Assembly (NCBI RefSeq): GCF_036421915.1
Contig: NZ_JAZGOM010000002.1
Source: Georgenia_A wangjunii
Lineage (GTDB): Bacteria > Actinomycetota > Actinomycetes > Actinomycetales > Actinomycetaceae
Strand: one strand, 5' to 3'
DNA: 64,000 bases
In this document: positions 17,365 to 25,525 of the stretch, in pieces
How positions within the stretch are numbered: position 1 is the first letter of the stretch
Layout of the letters: each line of letters starts with the position of its first letter
Notes under the pieces: model-generated
What the model was told of the DNA's origin: nothing
The model's input: only the letters and a program-made list of their open reading frames with translations
Database searches by the model: none
Made by a program: the position numbers and the translations under genes

Positions 17365-17390
17365 AGTTACGTACCGATCGATCCGTAACT
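17365..17390. promoter_or_regulatory. Palindromic TetR operator
   Basis: AGTTACG (17365-17371) and CGTAACT (17384-17390) are perfect 7-bp arms, with an inner GATCGATC palindrome, directly upstream of a TetR gene whose ribosome-binding site begins right after it. This is the expected place for autoregulation. The rest of the 408-bp gap back to the SDR gene (16997-17364) contains no gene I can support. Confidence 0.68.
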
Positions 17391-17404
17391 GAGGGGAGGC
17401 GCTC

Positions 17405-18031
17405 ATGTCGCCAGGAGGGCGGCCACGCGCGTTCGAGCCAGAGACTGCGTTGGATGCTGCCGTCGAGACGTTCTGGCGGCATGGTTACGACGCCGCGGGA
17501 CTCGCCGAGCTGACAGAAGCGATGGACATCAGCCGGCCCGCGCTCTACCGCGCATTCGGGGACAAGGCTCAGCTGTTCCGCGCAGCACTGGAGCGCTACA
17601 TCGCACGCAATATGGGGTACGTCGAGAGAGCCTTGACGATGTCCACCGCGCGTGAGGTGGCTGAAGCATTTCTCACCGGCAACGCCGAGGCAGTGACGAC
17701 TCCCGGGCGCCCGCCCGGATGTCTGTCCGTCCAGGCGATGGTCACCGATGAAGCAGATGCCTTCTCGCTGCTCGCGGAGAACCGCAGGGTGATCCAGGGG
17801 CGTCTTGCTGACCGGTTCCGCCACGCGATCCGCGACGGCGACCTCCCGGCCGACGAGGACGCCGAGGAACTCGCCCGGTTCTTGATCACGCTCACCACCG
17901 GTTTCGCAATTCGCGCCGCCGACGGCGAGCCCCGGCACGCACTGGTCGCCCTTGCCCGTCGCGCGATTGCCGTCTTCCCACTACTGAACGACACGATCGC
18001 CCGCACCGACGCCACCAATCCTCCACTCTGA
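17405..18031 (+). CDS. TetR/AcrR-family transcriptional regulator
   Basis: A 208-residue regulator. The N-terminal motif GGRPRAFEPETALDAAVETF and the helix-turn-helix LAELTEAMDISRPALYRAFG (about residues 31-52) are standard for TetR proteins. The C-terminal domain resembles that of AcrR-like regulators (GCLSVQAMV). ATG at 17405 with GGGGAGG five bases upstream. It probably controls itself and one or both neighbours, the divergent SDR gene and the downstream alpha/beta hydrolase. Confidence 0.9.
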   Translation: MSPGGRPRAFEPETALDAAVETFWRHGYDAAGLAELTEAMDISRPALYRAFGDKAQLFRAALERYIARNMGYVERALTMSTAREVAEAFLTGNAEAVTTPGRPPGCLSVQAMVTDEADAFSLLAENRRVIQGRLADRFRHAIRDGDLPADEDAEELARFLITLTTGFAIRAADGEPRHALVALARRAIAVFPLLNDTIARTDATNPPL

Positions 18032-18048
18032 GAACCAACGAGGACTCC

Positions 18049-18117
18049 ATGACACACAGCACCACCATCCAAGACGGCCCAGAGACCTTCGACATCGACG
18101 GCGGATACAGCGCCTAA
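18049..18117 (+). other. 22-codon reading frame, function unknown
   Basis: Just after the TetR stop, an ATG preceded by AACGAGGAC opens a frame of 22 codons (MTHSTTIQDGPETFDIDGGY then SA) ending in TAA. It looks like the start of a longer gene that has been cut off, since nothing in the next 260 bp continues it in any frame. It could also be a leader peptide. Weak evidence. Confidence 0.3.
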
Positions 18118-18377
18118 GCACACCGCCTGTCCCGGAGCCATGACCGTCGGGCGGGGGCGACGACGGGGATTACCGCCCGAACCCGTGGAGACACTCCACG
18201 CGGTTTCACGTTTCCTCAGCTCAGCAACGCCGAGGTGGCCCACAGGGCTGCCACCGGCGACCTCCGACCTGGCTTTCAGCGCCCAGCAGCCTTCATGGGT
18301 GCCTGCTGGCCACAGCATCGACACCACGACCATCACCAGACTCTGAACCCCCGGTCCAGAGCGAAAGGACCGAACCA

Positions 18378-18449
18378 ATGACGACAGCCCCACACCTCCA
18401 CGCCCCGCAGGACACGCTGCGCACCATTCTGCGCGCTCCCGTGGCCTGA
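18378..18449 (+). pseudogene. Truncated start of a membrane sensor-domain-like gene
   Basis: An ATG with GCGAAAGGAC upstream opens 23 codons ending APQDTLRTILRAPVA-stop. The LRTILRAPVA stretch resembles the beginning of actinobacterial sensor-domain membrane proteins, but the transmembrane part is absent. With the mini-frame at 18049 it suggests that this 470-bp gap lost several genes. The resemblance is from memory of the family and is tentative. Confidence 0.3.
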
Positions 18450-18499
18450 GGCCTCGAGTTGATCACCTTCCATTTCACGTACTGATCGAAAGGCACGCC

Positions 18500-19234
18500 A
18501 TGACCGAGACCTCTTCCAAGCCGACCATCGTCATCGTCCACGGGGCGTGGACAGACGCGAGCTCCTTCACCGAAGTGCAGCAGACTCTTACTCGTCACGG
18601 ATACGACGTCCTCGCGTTCGCGAACCCGCTGCGCTCCCTCTCCGGAGACACGGACTATCTCGCCTCGTTCCTGCAAACCCGCACCAGCGGACCGGTCGTC
18701 CTCGTCGGCCATTCCTACGGTGGTGCGCTCATCGGAGCAGCCGCCGTCCACGAGCCCCGCGTCCGCGCACTCGTGTACGTCAACGCTTTCATCCCGGCCG
18801 AGGGAGAGAGCCTGCTGGACCTGCTCAACAGCGCTGGCCCTGTCGACCCGTCCCAACTCTTCGACATGGTTCCGTACCCGGGCGCACTCGAGGGAGACCT
18901 CGATCTCTACATCCAGCGCGGACCCTTCGAGCCGGCGTTCGCGACCGGCCTGTCCGGCGAGAGGCAGGCCGAGTTCTACGCCAAGCAGCGCCCGATCGCC
19001 TTCCGTGCCGTCGGGACTCCTGCTGCCGCGGAACAGGCGTGGCAGGCGGTGCCGTCCTGGTATGTCGCCGGCACCCGCGACGGCAGCATCCCCCTGCCGC
19101 TCCAGCTGCGGATGGCTGACCGCGCCGGCTCCGCGGTGACACAGCTGGACACCGGCCACCTCTCGATGGTGACTCATCCGAGCGAGGTTGCCGACGTCAT
19201 CATCACGGCAGCGACGAACGAGGACCGCTCATGA
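18500..19234 (+). CDS. Alpha/beta-fold hydrolase
   Basis: A 244-residue hydrolase with IVIVHGAWTD (oxyanion region, residues about 10-19), the nucleophile elbow GHSYGG (Ser near residue 75), a later acid residue (AGTRDGSIP) and a C-terminal HLSMVTHP histidine. The pattern matches small esterases of the RsbQ/salicylate-esterase-like group that often sit beside TetR regulators. ATG at 18500 with GAAAGG upstream. Probably in the same regulon as the TetR gene at 17405. Substrate unknown. Confidence 0.87.
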   Translation: MTETSSKPTIVIVHGAWTDASSFTEVQQTLTRHGYDVLAFANPLRSLSGDTDYLASFLQTRTSGPVVLVGHSYGGALIGAAAVHEPRVRALVYVNAFIPAEGESLLDLLNSAGPVDPSQLFDMVPYPGALEGDLDLYIQRGPFEPAFATGLSGERQAEFYAKQRPIAFRAVGTPAAAEQAWQAVPSWYVAGTRDGSIPLPLQLRMADRAGSAVTQLDTGHLSMVTHPSEVADVIITAATNEDRS

Positions 19235-19340
19235 CCTTGCGAGCGGACTTCTCCCGGGGCACCTGACGCTCGCACGAGCGCCTTCTCGCACCGAGTCGCC
19301 GGTGGGTGAGCCGTCCAGACCACTCACCGGCGACGGAGCA

Positions 19341-20132
19341 TCAGAGGTCCACGACCATCTGCTCCATCTGCTCGATCTCCGGCTCCTGATCCTCGATGAT
19401 CTTCTGGGCGAGCCCGAGGGCCTGCGAGCTCTCTCCATTGTCCAGTTCGGTCTGGGCCATCTCGACGGCTCCCTCGTGATGCATGATCATGAGTTCGAGC
19501 AAGCGTCGGTCGAACTCCGACCCGGAGAGCGACTCGAGCTCGGCCATGGCGCCCTCCTGGTCCATGCCGCCCCTGTCCATGCCGGCGTGGCCCATCCCCT
19601 CCATGCCGCCCATGGGCGACGTCTCCTCACCCCAGGTCTCGAGCCACGACGTCATCTCCTCGATCTCGGGCCCCTGAGCAGCGGAAATGCCCTCGGCGAG
19701 CGTGCGCACGTCCTCCGAGTCCGCCCTCTCCACCGCCAGGTCCGCCATCTCGATGGCCCCCGCGTGGTGGACGATCATCATCTGCGCGAACCCGGTGTCC
19801 GCCTCGTTATGGTTCGTGCCGACATCCCCCTCGGCGGAGGGGTCGGTCGCCGGCGTCGAGGTCTCGCTTGCTGCCTCGGTGACGGCAATCGTCTGGGCCG
19901 GTGCCTCATGGGGTCGTGTCTCGCGAGGATCGGGGTCGACGCTGAGCTCGGTCAGTCCTCGCACCACAGCCAAGCCGCAGGCGGAGGGTGGTCCAGGGGG
20001 CCGCAGCGCGCTCCCGTCGACCGTGCCTAAGACCGTACCCGCACGCCCCTCGGCCGACACCCGAACGACATCCTGGCCACCTACATGGCCTCCGCAACCA
20101 GCGCCGCTCGTACCGATGAGCGGGCTGGCCAA
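19341..20132 (-). CDS. DUF305 protein, putative metal-associated lipoprotein or periplasmic protein
   Basis: Residues about 110-263 hold two DUF305 helical units, each with an MMIVHHAGAIEMA / MIMHHEGAVEMA motif. They are separated by a Met/Gly/His-rich stretch (SPMGGMEGMGHAGMDRGGMD) suited to binding copper or a similar metal. DUF305 proteins are ferritin-like exported proteins found near metal-handling genes. The first 105 residues are low complexity and lack a normal lipoprotein signal, so the start is uncertain or the N-terminus is frameshifted. A fragment of a close relative lies at 11576-11759. Confidence 0.78.
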   Translation of the reverse strand: MASPLIGTSGAGCGGHVGGQDVVRVSAEGRAGTVLGTVDGSALRPPGPPSACGLAVVRGLTELSVDPDPRETRPHEAPAQTIAVTEAASETSTPATDPSAEGDVGTNHNEADTGFAQMMIVHHAGAIEMADLAVERADSEDVRTLAEGISAAQGPEIEEMTSWLETWGEETSPMGGMEGMGHAGMDRGGMDQEGAMAELESLSGSEFDRRLLELMIMHHEGAVEMAQTELDNGESSQALGLAQKIIEDQEPEIEQMEQMVVDL

Positions 20133-20201
20133 CGGGGATCGCTACCGCAACAGGCCCGCTGCGCGGTCGCGCGCGTTTCTCCGAAGCAGTATGCATAGGG
20201 C

Positions 20202-20468
20202 ATGTCGATGATGGAGCCGTTGATTCCTCACCCCGAGACGGACGAGACGATCGCTGCCGCGGATCCCGGTTCGGGCGGACCTGCCCCGGCCCCAGGGTTC
20301 GGCAGCGCCGGCGAGGACCCCGATCGCGCCGAGCGTCACGCCGAAGACCCGCCCTCCGACGGTGACGCGTTCTCGCCTCCCGTTGCCGAAGGCGAGGTTC
20401 CGTTCCGTACCCCTGACCCGCGCGTGGTCCGCCGCCCAGCCGCGGGAGGGTCAGAGACCAACACCTGA
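20202..20468 (+). CDS. Small disordered acidic protein (hypothetical)
   Basis: An 88-codon frame encoding a Pro/Asp/Glu/Gly-rich peptide with no hydrophobic core (for example DRAERHAEDPPSDGDAF). The ribosome-binding site is weak. Composition differs from the Arg/Ser-rich antisense frames nearby, which is mild evidence that it is coding. It is divergent from the DUF305 gene. No family recognised. Confidence 0.35.
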   Translation: MSMMEPLIPHPETDETIAAADPGSGGPAPAPGFGSAGEDPDRAERHAEDPPSDGDAFSPPVAEGEVPFRTPDPRVVRRPAAGGSETNT

Positions 20469-20492
20469 ACCGCGCGGTCGCCACGCCAAGCG

Positions 20493-21110
20493 TCAGATTC
20501 TGTGAGCGGCGGTACTCAACGGCTCCGACAAGAGCTCGGCCGCGGTCTGGCGCGCACGCGAAGCTAAGTGGGCGCCATCGAGCGAGGTGTCAGGAGAGTA
20601 CCCGGATCGGACTGCGATCGTGGTTGCGCCAGCGGCGAGGCCTTCCGTGACGTCGTGGTTGGTGTTTCCGACATAGATCCTGGGCTGGCCGATTGACGAT
20701 AGCGCGGCGCGTTTCGGATGTGCGTCCCCGCAGACCGCTCTCAGGCGATGGTCGATGCCCAGTGCAGATGCGTCAGATAAGGTCCGACGTCGCGCCGCTG
20801 ACCACACGTACGCAAACTTCGATGCGGGCGGCGGTTTCGAGTAGCTCGGCGCATCCGGCGCCAGACGCGTCGGCAAGGCAGCAGCGTGCTCGCTCCACAG
20901 CTTGGCCCAACACTTTATGTCGCGCCGCCACCTGAAATCATCTTTCGGTCCGGCCCGCCCTGATGCCGCCAGGGCATCGAGGCCCCACGTCTCGTGACCG
21001 TGATGGCGCCTCCCGTGCCATTCCATGGCGTTCTCATTGATGTCGAACTCCGGAGATCGAGTTAACCGCAGGCACCGACGATGACCGCAACTCTTGTCGC
21101 CTCGCATCAC
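20493..21110 (-). pseudogene. HAD-superfamily phosphatase, frameshifted
   Basis: The end of this frame carries HAD features: HPKRAALSSIG (motif III Lys), then RIYVGNTNHDVTEGLAAGAT, the motif IV segment. The part before it is nonsense in this frame. In the next frame, about 20775-20855, the sensible HAD segment AELLETAARIEVCVRVVSGA followed by TSDLI appears, before reading returns to the first frame at ALGIDHRL. Two compensating indels have therefore broken a phosphoglycolate-phosphatase-like gene. No N-terminal DxDGT motif is visible. Base composition here is less GC-rich than in flanking genes. Confidence 0.6.
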
Positions 21111-21166
21111 TCATCGAGAGACCCATCGCCGACGACTGATTGCGGGCGTGCGGCGCGGGATACGCG

Positions 21167-21823
21167 CTATCTGTTCGATGGAGCGTCCGCCGAACCCGCT
21201 GTCACCCGAGTGGCTGCGGGTTCGTTATCTGTGACCCGCCCGCGGACCAGAGGCAGGAAGATCTCATCGATGATCTCTACGATGACGCTGTCGGGCACGG
21301 TCGGGACCCCGCGCAGCGCGTACTCGCCACGCAGCAGCATCAGCGGCAGCGCGGCGACCCGCGGATGCACGGCGGCAGCGGGTGCCTCGCGGCCTGCGAC
21401 GGCCCTTTTCAGAAGCTTGAGCCAGACGGCGTTCATGGGCTCAGCGCCCGCATGCTCGCGCAGACGTTCCAGCAGCGCCGGGTCGTCGGATGAGGCGGCG
21501 AGCAGGTCTCGCAGTATCGCCCCGCGCGGGGAGGACCAGTGGGCATTCGCGCGCCGCAGAAGCTCCAGTGCAGCGTCGCGCAGGCTGCCGGTCTCCAGTG
21601 TCAGCGCGGGTGTGTCAGTGAGGCTCGCGTAGGCGTCGATGGCGAGCGCGACGCGCTGCGGCCAGCGGCGGTAAATGGCGTTCTTGTTCGTGCCGGCACG
21701 GCGCGCCACCTTGTCCATCGTCATGCCCGCGTAGCCGGAGGAGGAGAGCTCCTCGACCGCGGCGCGCAGGATCGCCTGCTCCAGTTCTGCACCTCGCCGC
21801 CGCGTACGCGTCACGGTACGCAT
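21167..21823 (-). CDS. TetR-family transcriptional regulator
   Basis: A 218-residue TetR protein. The DNA-binding helices are at residues about 30-52 (MTMDKVARRAGTNKNAIYRR), followed by W-P-Q-R. The C-terminal domain (LLLRRANAHW-like, then LLRGEYALRGVP) is of the TetR_C type common in actinobacteria. The ATG at 21823 lies inside an inverted repeat, and a second repeat covers the 50-bp gap to the divergent TIM-barrel gene. It probably represses itself and that gene. Confidence 0.9.
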   Translation of the reverse strand: MRTVTRTRRRGAELEQAILRAAVEELSSSGYAGMTMDKVARRAGTNKNAIYRRWPQRVALAIDAYASLTDTPALTLETGSLRDAALELLRRANAHWSSPRGAILRDLLAASSDDPALLERLREHAGAEPMNAVWLKLLKRAVAGREAPAAAVHPRVAALPLMLLRGEYALRGVPTVPDSVIVEIIDEIFLPLVRGRVTDNEPAATRVTAGSADAPSNR

Positions 21824-21855
21824 CGTACCCTGTTGCTGTACGGTACCGTCCGTAC
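21815..21855. promoter_or_regulatory. Two TetR-type operators over a 50-bp divergent gap
   Basis: GGTACG-CAT-CGTACC (21815-21829) surrounds the regulator's own start codon, and GTACGG-TACCGT-CCGTAC (21838-21855) fills the rest. They share a GTACGG/CGTAC half-site, and ACGGTACCGT (21840-21849) is itself a perfect palindrome. One regulator can thereby control both directions. Confidence 0.7.
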
Positions 21856-21873
21856 CTTACGAAGGGATGAGCG

Positions 21874-22932
21874 ATGCGCGTCTGGGGAGTCACCTACGAC
21901 ACCGGCTTCACGAACGGAGGAACCACCACCCACGAGCCCTTCGACCCCGGTGTCGTCGCTGAGGAGATGCGGATCATCCGGAACGACCTGCATGCGGACG
22001 CCGTGCGGATCACGGGCGGCGTCGCCGAACGGCTGGAGATCGCCGCACAGCACGCGGCAGAGGCGGGGCTAGAGGTCTGGTATTGCCCGTTCACCAACGA
22101 CCTCACCGCCGACGAACTGCTCGACTTCCTGCGGGATGCCGCAGAGCGCGCCGAACGGATCCGTCAGGAGGGCGCACGCATCCGGTTCCTTACCGGCTCG
22201 GAGGTCAGCATCATGACCTCCGGGCTCCTTCCCGGCGACACGCTGACCGAGCGGGCAGCGGTGCTCGCGGATCTGACGCGCCTGCGCGAGTTCCTCCCCG
22301 CCGTGCAGCAGCGGACTCGCGCCCTGCTGGCCCGCGCCGCAGCGGATGCCCGGGAACGATTCGGCGGCCCTATCGGGTACGCATCGCTCCCGTTCGAAGC
22401 AGTGGACTGGACGCTGTTCGACTTCATCGCGACGGACGGCGGCTACCGCGACGCGGACAACACCGACGCCCTACCTGCCACCCTGGCAACGCTCACGTCC
22501 CAGGGCATGCCGGCCGCCGTCACCGAGTTCGGCTGCACGACCTTCGCCGGCGCCGCTGACCGCGGCAGCCGCGGGGAGGTCATCGAGTACGACGAGAACA
22601 CCGCGCAGGCCGTCAGGCTCACCGAAGCCGTCGATCGCGACGAGGCCGAGCAGGCCCGCTACCTGCGCGAGCTTCTCGACGTCTACGACGAAGGCGGCGT
22701 CGATGCCGCCTTCGTCTACACGTTCGCGTCCCGGCATCTGCCGAGCTCCGACGATCCTGGACAGGACTTCGATCGCGGCAGTTTCGGAATCGTGAAGGTC
22801 CTCCAAGAAGGGCGCACCGGGAGCGCTTACCCGGGGATGCCGTGGGAGCCGAAGGAAGCCTTCTATGCGCTCGCAGAGTATGGGCGCGTCCGCGCTGAGG
22901 CCCACTTGCAGAATCGAACTGAGCACAGATGA
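21874..22932 (+). CDS. TIM-barrel-like protein of unknown function (glycosidase-like fold)
   Basis: A 352-residue soluble protein. Alternating strands and helices suggest a (beta/alpha)8 barrel: MRVWGVTYDTGF, DAVRITGGVAERLEIAAQHA, GLEVWYCPFTNDL, FLTGSEVSI, VDWTLFDFIATDGGYRD, AAVTEFGCTTFAGA and AAFVYTFASRHLP. The VTEFG segment is where family-5-like glycosidases place a catalytic Glu. Similar actinobacterial proteins are sometimes labelled abortive-infection proteins, but I see no evidence for that role here. ATG at 21874 with GAAGGG upstream. Divergent from a dedicated TetR gene, so it is inducible by an unknown ligand. Confidence 0.75.
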   Translation: MRVWGVTYDTGFTNGGTTTHEPFDPGVVAEEMRIIRNDLHADAVRITGGVAERLEIAAQHAAEAGLEVWYCPFTNDLTADELLDFLRDAAERAERIRQEGARIRFLTGSEVSIMTSGLLPGDTLTERAAVLADLTRLREFLPAVQQRTRALLARAAADARERFGGPIGYASLPFEAVDWTLFDFIATDGGYRDADNTDALPATLATLTSQGMPAAVTEFGCTTFAGAADRGSRGEVIEYDENTAQAVRLTEAVDRDEAEQARYLRELLDVYDEGGVDAAFVYTFASRHLPSSDDPGQDFDRGSFGIVKVLQEGRTGSAYPGMPWEPKEAFYALAEYGRVRAEAHLQNRTEHR

Positions 22933-23170
22933 ACCCTCGGAACTTCGCCCTTCCGGCCCGCGCAGTTCAAGCTGATGGTCAACGACCACGGCCCGCACCG
23001 ATCTGGCATCCTCCTCCGCGTCCGCGAACGATCACATGTGAGGCTATCCGCGAAGTCGTCGACCGATGGCGCTACCTGCGTTCGAAACTCGTTGCATAAC
23101 GCGTCGTGTCCTGGGTGGTTTTGCGACCCGTGCTGAGACGCCTACTTCATGACCCGGAACTCCGTCAGTT

Positions 23171-23785
23171 TCAGTCGCCGAAGTCGACTGCAGAAGTGTC
23201 CCGACCCGTCTGTACAGCGATGAGCGCACGGTGCAGGGTGGATCTGTCCACACCGAGCTGGCGTGCGATCTGGGTCTTGGGTACACCGGTTGCCGCCAGG
23301 TCGCTGGCCTCTGTCAACTGCGCGGGCGTCAACTTCCGTGGTCGGCCCTGGTAGACACCGCGGGTCTTCGCGGCACGGATGCCCTCGGCTTGTCGCTCCC
23401 TGGCGCTAGCGCGTTCGAACTGAGCAAACGACGTCATAATGTTGAGCTGGAACTCGGCGAAGGGGTCAGTGGCGCCGGGGCGGAAGATCACCCGCTCGGT
23501 GACGAACTCGACGACCACACCCTTGGCGACGAGTTCTCCCACGATCTGGTTGAGGTCGACGACCGAGCGTGCAAGCCGGTCCATCGAGGACACGACGGCA
23601 GTGTCGCCCTCTCGGGCATAGTCGATCATCTCGGCGGGCGCGGTGCGGCCTTTACGGCGGGCGCCGGACTGCTTCTCTTCGAACAGCCGGTGCACATCGC
23701 CGAGCGTGGCGATCTGGCGAGCGAGGTTCTGGTCGGTGCTCGACACGCGCGCGTAGCCGATCCGCTGTCCCGCGTGTTGCGTCAT
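23171..23785 (-). CDS. Serine recombinase (resolvase/invertase family)
   Basis: A 204-residue site-specific recombinase. The catalytic N-terminal domain starts IGYARVSSTDQNLARQ with the nucleophile Ser. VSSMDRLARS follows near residue 65 and ERASARERQAEGI near residue 125. A C-terminal helix-turn-helix (VPKTQIARQLGVDRSTLHRA) completes it. This is the size of Tn3-type resolvases and invertases. The open frame extends upstream to 24238, but MTQHAGQRIGYARVSS from the ATG at 23785 is the natural start. The DNA just upstream and several places to the right carry related GTTGCA dyads that may be its sites. Confidence 0.9.
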   Translation of the reverse strand: MTQHAGQRIGYARVSSTDQNLARQIATLGDVHRLFEEKQSGARRKGRTAPAEMIDYAREGDTAVVSSMDRLARSVVDLNQIVGELVAKGVVVEFVTERVIFRPGATDPFAEFQLNIMTSFAQFERASARERQAEGIRAAKTRGVYQGRPRKLTPAQLTEASDLAATGVPKTQIARQLGVDRSTLHRALIAVQTGRDTSAVDFGD

Positions 23786-23834
23786 GTCTAGACCCTTGCA
23801 CAGATGTGTTGCGAAAACCCGAAAGCGGACCCAG

Positions 23835-23892
23835 TGCAACAGGGGTTCTACCCCTCGCAGGGGTGTTGCAATAGGGTGCGCCCTATTGCAAC
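23835..23892. repeat. Dyads with GTTGCA ends upstream of the recombinase
   Basis: TGCAACA (23835-23841) pairs with TGTTGCA (23864-23870), with AGGGGT/ACCCCT inside. Overlapping this, GTTGCAATAGGG and CCCTATTGCAAC are perfect 12-bp arms around TGCG (23865-23892). The block sits 50-107 bp upstream of the recombinase start, where a res or crossover site, or an operator, would be expected. Confidence 0.6.
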
Positions 23893-23959
23893 GGTCCGCG
23901 ACGCGCGGCCCCACCGCGGATCTCCTCCTCCAGCGGGTGCCGTGCGGCAGGATGGGGTC

Positions 23960-24394
23960 ATGGGTGATGCAGCCGATGATCGTGACGATGCGCGGATGGT
24001 GTTGTACGCCGCTCCTGGGCCTCGAGGGATGCGTTGGATGGCAGTTGCCGCCGTGGCGCTCACGATTGGCGCCGTCGCCTTCGTTGTGAATGGCGGTTAC
24101 TCCCATTTCGCCTAAATGCCGGTAGTGGTGCCTGTCGCACTGGCGGTTCGCATGGCTATACGTCCGCCCTCGATCGAACTGCGGGGCGATGGTCTCACCG
24201 TGACCAACATCCGCTCCGTGTGCGTCCCGTACAACCACATCGAGCGAATCGAAGGGGATGTCCCGTCCGACGTCCGACTAAGCACCCAGCTCTTCGTCCG
24301 GCGGAGCGACGGCGGGCGCACCGCCCTACCCAAGGTGCGTACCCCGCTAGTCGAGGTCTACGAGCTAATCACTGCGCGTCTAACGCGTGGGTGA
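23960..24394 (+). pseudogene. Membrane PH-like domain protein interrupted by an in-frame stop
   Basis: Two same-frame open stretches, 23960-24115 (51 codons ending VVNGGYSHFA-TAA) and 24116-24394 (92 codons beginning with the very next codon, ATG), together read as one protein. It would have a short acidic start, two hydrophobic segments (MAVAAVALTIGAVAFVV and MPVVVPVALAV), then a PH-like domain (SIELRGDGLTVTNIRSVCVP, YNHIERIEGD). A nonsense mutation in the loop between the helices explains it best. Translational restart at the ATG directly after the TAA could still yield the second part. Confidence 0.55.
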
Positions 24395-24422
24395 CAAATC
24401 AGTTCTGATCTCGCCGGCGGCG

Positions 24423-24674
24423 TCAACGCGTCAGCCTGAGTGCCCTGAGTGGGGTGTTGAGGAGGGCTGATGCCACTCTGGGGCTTCGGTACCTCGACAG
24501 GTCGGCGAAAGCGGTCCGAGAAGCTGGGGATTCGATAAGCCAGGCGAAACCATCGGGGTGCTCGACAGCCACCAGGATTCCTCGCATGACGTCATCGGGC
24601 CGCATGGGCTCGAGCATGTGAGCGGCATCGGGCGTGGGGAACTGGGCCACCGAGCGGTTGTGGCTAGTTGCAGT
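24423..24674 (-). pseudogene. 3' part of a hypothetical gene split by the IS21 element
   Basis: This frame continues, in the same reading frame, the gene part at 26820-27361 once the insertion and one copy of the 5-bp target duplication are removed. The rejoined junction reads QSGQILTATSHNRSVAQFPT. This piece contributes about 84 residues (HMLEPMRPDDVMRGILVAVE, then HPDGFAWLIESP) and ends LRALRLTR. No known domain recognised. Confidence 0.75.
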
Positions 24675-24729
24675 TGTCAACGTCGGCTGAAAGTGGACCC
24701 CCTAGCGACGGTTGAAAGTGAACCTCCTC
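24675..24729. repeat. IS21 terminal repeat, istB side
   Basis: Begins TGTCAACGTCGGC and contains GTGGACCCCCTAGCGACGG. It pairs with the other end, 26765-26819, over about 55 bp with scattered mismatches. Confidence 0.85.
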
Positions 24730-24739
24730 GTGGTTGTGT

Positions 24740-25525
24740 TCAGTCGGTTGTGGCCGCTGGTGGGCGGCCGAGGTCGCGGTTCTTGAGCCGGTAGGAGTCG
24801 CCTTTGAGGGCGATGACGTCGGCGTGGTGGACGAGGCGGTCGATCATGGCGGCGGCGACGGTGTCGTCGCCGAAGACCTCGCCCCAGCGGCCGAAGGGCT
24901 TGTTCGAGGTGACGATGAGTGAGGCCCGCTCGTAGCGGGATGAGACGAGCTGGAAGAACAGGTTCGCGGCTTCGGGTTCGAAGGGGATGTAGCCGACCTC
25001 GTCGATGACGAGGAGCGGGTAGCGGCCCAGGCGCCGCAGCTCGTCCTGCAGACGTTCGTCGTGGTGAGCGGTGGCGAGGCGGTCGACCCACTGGGAGGCG
25101 GTGGCGAACAGGACGCGGTGGCCGGCTTGGCAGGCGCGGATCGCGATGCCGGTGGCGAGGTGGGTCTTGCCGGTCCCGGGCGGGCCGAGGAAGACGACGT
25201 TCTCGCGGGCGGTGACGAAGTCCAGGGTCCCCAGGTGAGCGATCTGCTCGCGGCGCAGGCCCCGGGCGTGGTCGAAGTCGAAGTCCTCGAGGGACTTGCG
25301 TCCGGGGAACCGGGCGGCGCGGATGCGCCCCTCCCCGCCGTGGGCCTCTCGGGCGGCGACCTCGCGCTGCAGGCACGCAGCGAGGAACTCCTCATGGGTC
25401 CAGGACTCCGCCCGGGCCCGTTCCGCGAGGCGCTCGACGGCTTCGCGCAGGGTCGGGGCCTTCAGTGCCCGGGTCAAGAACGCGAGCTCGGCGCTGACGT
25501 CGCGGGACGTGCTTGTCGTGGGCAT
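24740..25525 (-). CDS. istB: IS21 transposition helper ATPase
   Basis: A 261-residue DnaC/IstB-type AAA+ ATPase with Walker A GPPGTGKTH (near residue 113), Walker B LLVIDEVGYIPF (near 170) and sensor residues in IVTSNKPFGRWGEVF. It assists IstA in target selection. Its ATG overlaps the IstA stop by one base (TGATG), giving coupled translation. Full length for the family. Confidence 0.95.
   Translation of the reverse strand: MPTTSTSRDVSAELAFLTRALKAPTLREAVERLAERARAESWTHEEFLAACLQREVAAREAHGGEGRIRAARFPGRKSLEDFDFDHARGLRREQIAHLGTLDFVTARENVVFLGPPGTGKTHLATGIAIRACQAGHRVLFATASQWVDRLATAHHDERLQDELRRLGRYPLLVIDEVGYIPFEPEAANLFFQLVSSRYERASLIVTSNKPFGRWGEVFGDDTVAAAMIDRLVHHADVIALKGDSYRLKNRDLGRPPAATTD

Noticed and set aside
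23786..24238. Upstream extension of the serine recombinase frame
   Set aside because: The conserved protein starts at IGYARVSS just after the ATG at 23785; the extension covers the dyads and overlaps the PH-like gene on the other strand.
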